Assembly (NCBI GenBank): GCA_951813855.1
Contig: OX638380.1
Span: 4,432,518-4,496,517, forward strand
Reading direction: 5' to 3'
Origin: an uncultured Verrucomicrobiae bacterium
Lineage (GTDB): Bacteria > Verrucomicrobiota > Verrucomicrobiia > Limisphaerales > AAA164-E04
DNA: 64,000 nucleotides
In this document: in pieces, positions 58,617-64,000 of the stretch
Layout of the letters: the number at the start of each line of letters is the position of its first letter
Position numbering within the stretch: the stretch's first letter is position 1
Position numbers and translations under genes: made by a program
The notes under the pieces: generated by a model
The model's input: the letters and a program-made list of their open reading frames with translations, nothing else
Databases searched by the model: none
Told to the model about the DNA's origin: nothing

Positions 58617-59276
58617 GTGCCTGACGATCGCGCAGCGACTTTGATTTGTTTCGCGCTCAGGACGGAATCCCGGTTTTTTCGCCGCGGCCGTCCTTCGTGC
58701 CGGGTGCTGCATACGGGTATCGGCCCCGGCAACGCCGAACGCTCCTTGCGTAAGGTTCTGGCCGATTACCGGCCTCGATTGATCGTTTCCTCCGGCTTCG
58801 CCGGGGCGCTCGATCCTTCGCTTTCGCTGCATGAACCGGTGTATCAAACGTCGGGAGTTCATCCGCTGTTTCCGTCCTTGGCGGAGCTCGAGATCCGGCA
58901 AGGCGCTTTCCTGGGTCATGATCGCGTGGTGGTCACCGCCGAGCAGAAACGACGCTTGAGGCAGAGCAGTTCGTGCGACGCCGTCGACATGGAATCGGCC
59001 GCGATTCGCCGGGTGACGGAAGAGAATGGCATTCCTTGCCTGATATTTCGGGCGATTTCCGATACGTCCAGGGAAGATCTCGCTTTCGACCCGAACGATG
59101 CACTGACGGACCGGATGACCGTCAGCGGGGTAAAACTTTTCGGCATGCTGGTGCGGCGGCCGTCTCGGTTAAGGGCGATGCTCCGGTTACGCCGCACGGC
59201 CGCCGAAACGGCGCGACGCTTGGCGGAGCATCTCGACCGGTTGCTTGAATGGCAACGGCGCGGCACCCGCGAGTGA
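58617..59276 (+). CDS. hpnG: Hopanoid-associated phosphorylase, HpnG-like
   Basis: The 219-residue protein is a nucleoside-phosphorylase-superfamily member: HTGIGPGNAERSL near the start, SSGFAGALDPSL, and DAVDMESAAI, the purine-nucleoside-binding segment. In hopanoid producers HpnG removes adenine from adenosylhopane en route to extended hopanoids. The start is GTG 58617, 15 bases after shc, so the two are probably cotranscribed. hpnH is not in the window. Confidence 0.82.
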   Translation: MPDDRAATLICFALRTESRFFRRGRPSCRVLHTGIGPGNAERSLRKVLADYRPRLIVSSGFAGALDPSLSLHEPVYQTSGVHPLFPSLAELEIRQGAFLGHDRVVVTAEQKRRLRQSSSCDAVDMESAAIRRVTEENGIPCLIFRAISDTSREDLAFDPNDALTDRMTVSGVKLFGMLVRRPSRLRAMLRLRRTAAETARRLAEHLDRLLEWQRRGTRE

Positions 59277-59360
59277 GCGGAGCGAATCGGACCGGGATCG
59301 TTTTCAGGGGACGAGGCAAGTCTTGCGTCGCCGGTTTCTTTGTGGCAGGATCGGCTAGAC

Positions 59361-60140
59361 ATGAGCGGTAACAAAATCTCCGTATTGCTCGGGGTGGTAT
59401 GTCTTTGTTTGATCGGCGGCTTGATTTTTCGACACGTGCAAGCCGTCGAAAAGGAACGGATCGGCCGGGAAAATCTGGAAACTGTCCAGCAGCAATTGGT
59501 TACTACCCAGCAGAATTTGCAGGTGTCGCAACAAACCAACGTCTTGCTGCAGAAGGAATTGGAAACGACCGCCAACGAATTGGTGGAAATGCGCCAGAGG
59601 CTGATCACCTTTTCCAACGACAACGTCCGCATCCAGGGAGACCTCGCTAAAACGACTCAAGAAAAACAATCGGCCTTGACCGAAGCCAACGACAAGGACA
59701 AGCAGATCGAGGAGCTCGAATCGCAGCGCGAGGAACTTCGCGAGCAACTGACGACCTTAGGCTCCCGCATGCAGAATCTGGAACGGCAAATCGATTCGGT
59801 GAAAAACGGTCTGTCGCAATCGGAGGGCGAACGGAATTATCTGTTGCGGGAACTGAAACGGTTGCAGGACGAAAAGGAATCCATCCGGCTGAAATTCAAC
59901 AATCTCGCGATGCTCCAGGACCGGATGAACGAACTGCGCAATCAGTTGACGGTCACTCGCCGCGTCGAATGGGTGGAGCGAGGATTAGGCGGCGGCATCG
60001 GAACGCGCCGAGGCGCGGAGTTGTTGGCGTTGGGTTTTCAAAAGCCGGTCGTGCGTACGAATTATAATTTGAACGTGGAGATCAAGCAGAGCGGTGACGT
60101 CAGAATCCTTCGTCCGCCGCCGATTTCGGATCAGGAGTGA
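59361..60140 (+). CDS. Membrane-anchored coiled-coil protein, function unknown
   Basis: The start is ATG 59361 (a TTG lies 21 bases upstream). Residues about 5-24 (ISVLLGVVCLCLIGGLIF) form one membrane segment. Residues about 30-190 are heptad-rich Gln/Glu/Leu/Arg helix predicted by eye to be coiled coil. The last about 60 residues (VERGLGGGIGTRRGAELLAL, then YNLNVEIKQSGDVRI) are shorter strands. I recognise no catalytic family. The 259-residue layout suggests a periplasmic or envelope structural role. moaA follows after 13 bases. Confidence 0.75.
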   Translation: MSGNKISVLLGVVCLCLIGGLIFRHVQAVEKERIGRENLETVQQQLVTTQQNLQVSQQTNVLLQKELETTANELVEMRQRLITFSNDNVRIQGDLAKTTQEKQSALTEANDKDKQIEELESQREELREQLTTLGSRMQNLERQIDSVKNGLSQSEGERNYLLRELKRLQDEKESIRLKFNNLAMLQDRMNELRNQLTVTRRVEWVERGLGGGIGTRRGAELLALGFQKPVVRTNYNLNVEIKQSGDVRILRPPPISDQE

Positions 60141-60153
60141 AGGAGGGCGGTCG

Positions 60154-61194
60154 TTGCTCGTAGATTCCTTTCATCGCACCCTTCGGGATCTGCGGGTCAG
60201 CGTTACCGACCGGTGTAACTTTCGGTGCCTTTATTGCCTTCCCGAAAGCGAAGCGGCCGAGAATTTCTATCGCGACCGCTGGAAGTTTCGTTCCGGCGAC
60301 GCGATTCGTCCTCGTTGGAAACCGAAACGTGACATTCTCACTTTCGAAGAGATCACGCGGTTCGTCCGGCTGGCCGCTCGGTGCGGTATCGAGAAGTTGC
60401 GGGTGACCGGCGGAGAACCCTTGTTGCGGCGTAACCTGCCGGATTTGATTCGACGGTTGGCCGAGATTCCGGGCATTCGGGATTTGGCGATGACTACCAA
60501 TGGATTCACCTTTCCGAAATCCGCTCGATTGTTGCGGGCCGCCGGATTGCAGCGGGTGAGTTTCAGTTTGGATTCCTTCGACCCCGATAATTTCCGCAAG
60601 TTGACGGGCGTTCAGGGACTGGAGCAGGTGACCCGGTCCGTCAAGCTGGCCCAGCAGTTGGGCTTTTCTCCGGTCAAGGTTAACGCGGTGGTGATCAAGG
60701 ATATCAACGATCATGAAATCGTCGCCTTGGCCCGTTACGCCCGGGAGGAGGGTGTCAGCATGCGGTTTATTGAATTTATGCCTTTGGACGCTCGCAAATC
60801 CTGGCAACGAGAACATGTCGTATCAGGGCGGGATATGTTTTCGCGCTTACGAGAGGAATTCTCTTTGACGGAGATCGATTCCGAACGGCCGGCCGAGACG
60901 GCGCGACGTTGGCGGATCGACGACAGCGACGGAGAGATAGGGATCATCGCTCCGGTGACCGAACCGTTTTGCGGTCATTGCGACCGTTTGCGGCTGACGG
61001 CCGACGGCCAGGTGCGCACGTGTCTCTTCAGTGTACAGGAACACGATTTTCGGTCGTTGATGCGTTCGACCGGCGACGACGAGGTGATCGAAACCCGCCT
61101 GCGAGAGGTCGTCAGTCTCAAGGAATCGGGGCACCGGATCGGCAGGGAGGATTTCGTCTACCCTTCGCGATCCATGTCCAGTATTGGCGGATAG
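60154..61194 (+). CDS. moaA: GTP 3',8-cyclase MoaA (molybdenum cofactor)
   Basis: MoaA (346 residues) is a radical-SAM enzyme starting molybdopterin synthesis. The SAM cluster cysteines are C21, C25 and C28 in CNFRCLYC. The second cluster uses CGHCDRLRLTADGQVRTC near the C-terminus, and the protein ends in the essential GG. I choose TTG 60154 because AGGAGG at 60141-60146 lies 7 bases upstream and the protein then starts MLVDSFHRTLRDLRVS as in the family; a longer frame from 60094 would overlap the previous gene. No moaC, moaE or moeA is nearby. Confidence 0.94.
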   Translation: MLVDSFHRTLRDLRVSVTDRCNFRCLYCLPESEAAENFYRDRWKFRSGDAIRPRWKPKRDILTFEEITRFVRLAARCGIEKLRVTGGEPLLRRNLPDLIRRLAEIPGIRDLAMTTNGFTFPKSARLLRAAGLQRVSFSLDSFDPDNFRKLTGVQGLEQVTRSVKLAQQLGFSPVKVNAVVIKDINDHEIVALARYAREEGVSMRFIEFMPLDARKSWQREHVVSGRDMFSRLREEFSLTEIDSERPAETARRWRIDDSDGEIGIIAPVTEPFCGHCDRLRLTADGQVRTCLFSVQEHDFRSLMRSTGDDEVIETRLREVVSLKESGHRIGREDFVYPSRSMSSIGG

Positions 61195-61701
61195 CCGGTT
61201 TCACTACGGGGCGAGTTGCGACGACTCGTTCTCTACCGGCGGTCCCGCCTAAGCCGTTGACTCGCTTGATTTCGGTCGGCGAATCGTCACGGACCGAGAG
61301 GCGAAGCCGTGATCGGCAACGTTGCGGTCCAGCGGCACGATACCCGGCGGGTTCGAAATTATCCGAGTGATTTGCCGGAGATGACGATGATCAATTGGCC
61401 TGTAGCGACAACTCACTAATGCCGTTCATTAGGCTCGTCAGGTTCCGTTATCCCGGCCATGACGTCGCCGAATGATTCGGTACGTCTTGCAACGCGAAAG
61501 CGTATGAAAGGGGTGTCGCTTTCGGACCTGTCGTCCGATAATCCGGCGAGTTGGGAATTAGCGGCAATCGATGCCTGGCTGGAACGGGCGTGGTGTCATC
61601 TCGAGAACGAACTGACCGAAACGCTGAGCGGCGCGTTCTGGCGACGCGCCCAATCAAGGGCCTGGGCGCCGGCCCGAGAATGCCAAACCGCCACCGGCGG
61701 T
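61195..61701. other. Gap between moaA and rpsU
   Basis: No gene, tRNA or repeat could be supported in these 507 bases. AACCGCC (61686-61692) and GGCGGTT (61696-61702) can pair around ACC, overlapping the rpsU stop codon; on the minus strand it is followed by only three T, so it is at best a weak rpsU terminator. Confidence 0.35.
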
Positions 61702-61899
61702 TCAGAGGTCGGCGTAACGAGCGCTGAGCATCGCCGAGAATTTAGCCACCTTCATTTTCCGGCGCCTTTTCTCGCTCGGCTTTTCGAAATGACGGTGGCT
61801 GCGCACTTGTCTCAGCGTGCCTTCGCGATCGATTTTCTTCTTAAGTCTCCGCAGAGCTTTTTCGATGGGTTCTCCCTTGTAAACTCGTACTTCCGTCAC
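61702..61899 (-). CDS. rpsU: Ribosomal protein S21
   Basis: This 65-residue basic protein begins MTEVRVYKGEPIEKALRRLK and contains RKMKVAKFSAMLSARYA-type helices, the S21 pattern of VxVxxxEPIExALRRFKK followed by HFEKPSEKRRRK. S21 helps base-pair mRNA to the 30S subunit. It stands alone on the minus strand; an open plus-strand frame of 172 codons across it is its shadow. Confidence 0.9.
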   Translation of the reverse strand: MTEVRVYKGEPIEKALRRLKKKIDREGTLRQVRSHRHFEKPSEKRRRKMKVAKFSAMLSARYADL

Positions 61900-62691
61900 T
61901 GGTTCCTGATTCCGGGATCGTTAGTTGCGTTAGCCGGTTACGCCATCGTACCGGGCTTAATTCGGCGGCAACCCTAAGGGAACCCAGACGGTTGTCAATA
62001 AGAATCCAACGTCAATCGTTAACCGGAACAAATGCGGATTTGAAATCTGTTTCCCCGGTTTGCCGCATTGCCAAGTTAGTGGATTCGATGCCAATGCTGC
62101 TGGAACCGACACCGGGAGGGGGAGGTTTCCGGGAAGGGATTCGGTCGGGCTGGTCCGTGAGGGGGCGATTGTCTCCAGGCCTTGCCGTGGACGAGCTCTT
62201 TGTTGAAAGATTTGAACCCGAGTTTGGGGGCAGACTCCGAGGTTTTGTTTCATCAGGGATCGGAGCGGACGCGACATCAACCGCCGATGATCAGGGTGTG
62301 ATGCGACCGAACTTGAAGCCGAACGCCGCCGGCAGGCAAACTTCCGAAACTTGAGCGTCGGGGGGGAATGATTACTGACGGGGCCCCGGGAGGGGCGTTC
62401 TCGCGAGGACGATCCTAAATCTAACGGTCTTCGTCCCGGCCGCATTCTTTTTCCCGGTTTTGAGGTCGCCGTTTTCGAGGGCTGGATTTCTTTCGAGTCG
62501 GTACCCGTTTTGGCGAACGTTCCGGGGCAGAACTCTTCCGCTGTAGCGGATCCGCCTGGGAAATTAGCCAGCTGCGAAAACTGGGAATCGGACATTTCAG
62601 CTACCCGTCGGATGTCATTTGCAAGATGCAAGACCTCCTAGTGGATCAGATGCTCCCGAAATGTTTCGGGGGCAGTCTTGCGGGGAAGTTG
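61900..62691. other. Largely unassigned stretch with a possible decayed gene and hairpin
   Basis: AATGCGG (62031-62037) and CCGCATT (62063-62069) form a 7-bp stem, and AACCGG (62021-62026) could instead pair with CCGGTT (62055-62060). A minus-strand frame from 62631 opens DIRRVAEMSDSQFSQLANFP and then seems to change frame near 62530. Lying just after the broken ATPase gene on the same strand, it may be a second gene of the same decayed unit. No family is recognised. Confidence 0.3.
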
Positions 62692-63782
62692 CTATTCTAC
62701 AGTGCCGACGGGACGGGCATTTCGGGAAATTGCATTAGTAATCTTACCTCGTGGAAGCTCTTGTTCAGGAACATCTCTCATCATTGCGCCCACCAAATTT
62801 TTGGCGGCATCTATTTCGGGACTCCGCCGGGCTCGGTAACTTTTCACCCTGTAATACTGTGCCTTGGAATCTATCTCGGCGAAATCCGTGCGGGATAATT
62901 CGCAATCGGCCTGCTTCAGTCTCCAGGATAGGGCCGCCGTTTCTGTACGCAGATGTTGCGGCCAACCCTCCGACCGTTCCGCAATCCCGTTCGAAATTTC
63001 GTCAAACCGCTCCCGGGAATGAGTGATCCGACAGCGAACGATCAGAAGTTTCACATTTCGCTTCGATTCAGCGACGGAGAGACTGGAAAACGTCCGAACG
63101 TTATCGGTCTGTACGCGGCTGACCCCGATTCCGGCGAGCGCTTTGCGGGAGTTGGTCAAACCGGTGTAGAGCGGAACGATGGGCAATACGTGGTTTCCCT
63201 CGTGGAGTTCATTGATAAATTGTTCGTGTTTTGGCTTGACGTTTTGAATTTCGTCCACTATGACGCAGAGTGGACAGCCCCATTATTCCGGAGGAATTAA
63301 TTCGGCGAGTCGAATAAGAGTTTCGGGGACAGTCGGCGGTTCTTTGATAGTGGTGCGGTTGAATTCGAAAAACTCAAGTAGCGAACTCCCCAAATTGTGG
63401 GTGGTTGATTTCGACGAAAATATTTTGTTCGCTTTTCGAGAATCGGCCTTCTGCGTTATAAGCGATACGGCGTGTGCCATGTTGGTTGGTTGGGGCAGCG
63501 GAATTGGAAGGAAATTCGGACTGTTTCGGGGATCATTTCCCCAAAGATATTGGAGATGTGTCAGCAGAGCTGTTTTGCCCGCCTCAGGAGCTCCCTGAAC
63601 CACGAAAGTGAGCCCGGCGGCTTTAACGCGTTCGTCTTCGGCGGCCAGCGAAGGCCTCATGGCTATCGCTGGCCGTTTTTTGTTATTTCCGCAATAACAT
63701 TATCCCTGCCCACAAAGAAATGAGGTTCCATTCTTTCGTCAAGCTCGCTGAAGAGATCGACAGTCTCTCGATCAGGAGGCAA
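62692..63782 (-). pseudogene. AAA-type ATPase, broken by a stop and a frameshift
   Basis: Reading on the minus strand from TTG 63782 or ATG 63731 gives LFSELDERMEPHFFVGRDNV, a frame change near 63661, then the Walker A GAPEAGKTALL, a TAA at 63283-63285, and in the same frame WGCPLCVIVDEIQN with the Walker B aspartate-glutamate, down to the end at 62692. FVGRDN...GAPxAGKT...DEIQN is the order of Orc/STAND-like small ATPases. With about 360 codons and two lesions it is probably inactive. Its role is unknown; accessory or mobile-element ATPases of this sort are common. Confidence 0.65.
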
Positions 63783-64000
63783 CGGGAACTGTTAGAGCTT
63801 ACTCATCGACCTTTTAAGTCAGGTCAGGCATCGTGCGATAACGATCGATGAGATGCAATGCCAAATATAATGCAGGGTAACTTGCCTTCTAATCCCCTTG
63901 AATAGGCTAATCTGGTGTTGGGGCCGCCGGTTTTCGTGATTAGGAGTCGGCTGGGTTGAAAATCTGATCGAATAGATCTGGTCTTTTTTTCAGCCTAATC

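Noticed and set aside
60094..60153. Earlier moaA start giving 20 more residues
   Set aside because: It overlaps the preceding gene and lacks a ribosome-binding site, whereas AGGAGG is correctly placed before TTG 60154.
61459..61977. Plus-strand open frame of 172 codons
   Set aside because: It runs antisense through rpsU, whose protein is clearly S21, and its translation matches nothing known.
62030..62110. Possible tRNA-like element with a TTCAAA sequence on the minus strand
   Set aside because: The anticodon arm pairs badly and no acceptor or T arm could be built, so it is not a tRNA.

Overview
The window reads as chromosomal DNA from a high-GC bacterium of the Planctomycetota-Verrucomicrobiota-Chlamydiota group, most likely a verrucomicrobial lineage. 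I base this on the wording of RpoB, RpoC and RpoA, the zinc-free 89-residue S14, the lack of rpmD (L30), and a squalene-hopene cyclase/hopanoid phosphorylase pair. The phylum call is inference from remembered family sequences, not a search.

Bases 1-28984 are one uninterrupted plus-strand run joining the classic rif, str, S10, spc and alpha clusters: rplK(partial)-rplA-rplJ-rplL-rpoB-rpoC, rpsL-rpsG-fusA, rpsJ-rplC-rplD-rplW-rplB-rpsS-rplV-rpsC-rplP-rpmC-rpsQ, rplN-rplX-rplE-rpsN-rpsH-rplF-rplR-rpsE-rplO-secY-map-infA-rpmJ, and rpsM-rpsK-rpsD-rpoA-rplQ. tuf, rpmD and adk are missing from their usual places. S5 and S11 carry long low-complexity extensions. A likely promoter precedes rpsL and a clear terminator hairpin follows rpsG.

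Bases about 29130-48600 are an accessory region. After a secreted alpha/beta hydrolase come nested and decaying mobile elements: a DUF4338 (DruA-like)-ISAs1 transposase fusion gene cut by an IS21-family element; IS110 and IS481-like remnants; an IS1634-family element with an in-frame stop and a duplicated end; and an IS66-family element with about 203-bp inverted ends that itself contains a decayed IS630-family element. Among them is one AT-richer 1570-codon gene for a STAND NTPase with an N-terminal Mrr-like nuclease domain, resembling the AVAST type IV anti-phage protein Avs4. A dispersed repeat lies just before its start codon and again after its end.

Bases about 48600-61200 return to ordinary high-GC genes: an EamA transporter and recN on the minus strand; a tightly coupled plus-strand operon of an MBL-fold hydrolase, LuxE-like acyl-protein synthetase, LuxC-like acyl-CoA reductase and QueD/PTPS-like protein; a convergent GT4 glycosyltransferase; then squalene-hopene cyclase, a hopanoid-associated phosphorylase, a membrane-anchored coiled-coil protein and moaA. 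The right end holds rpsU (minus strand) and a broken AAA-type ATPase gene. No tRNA, rRNA or CRISPR array was recognised.
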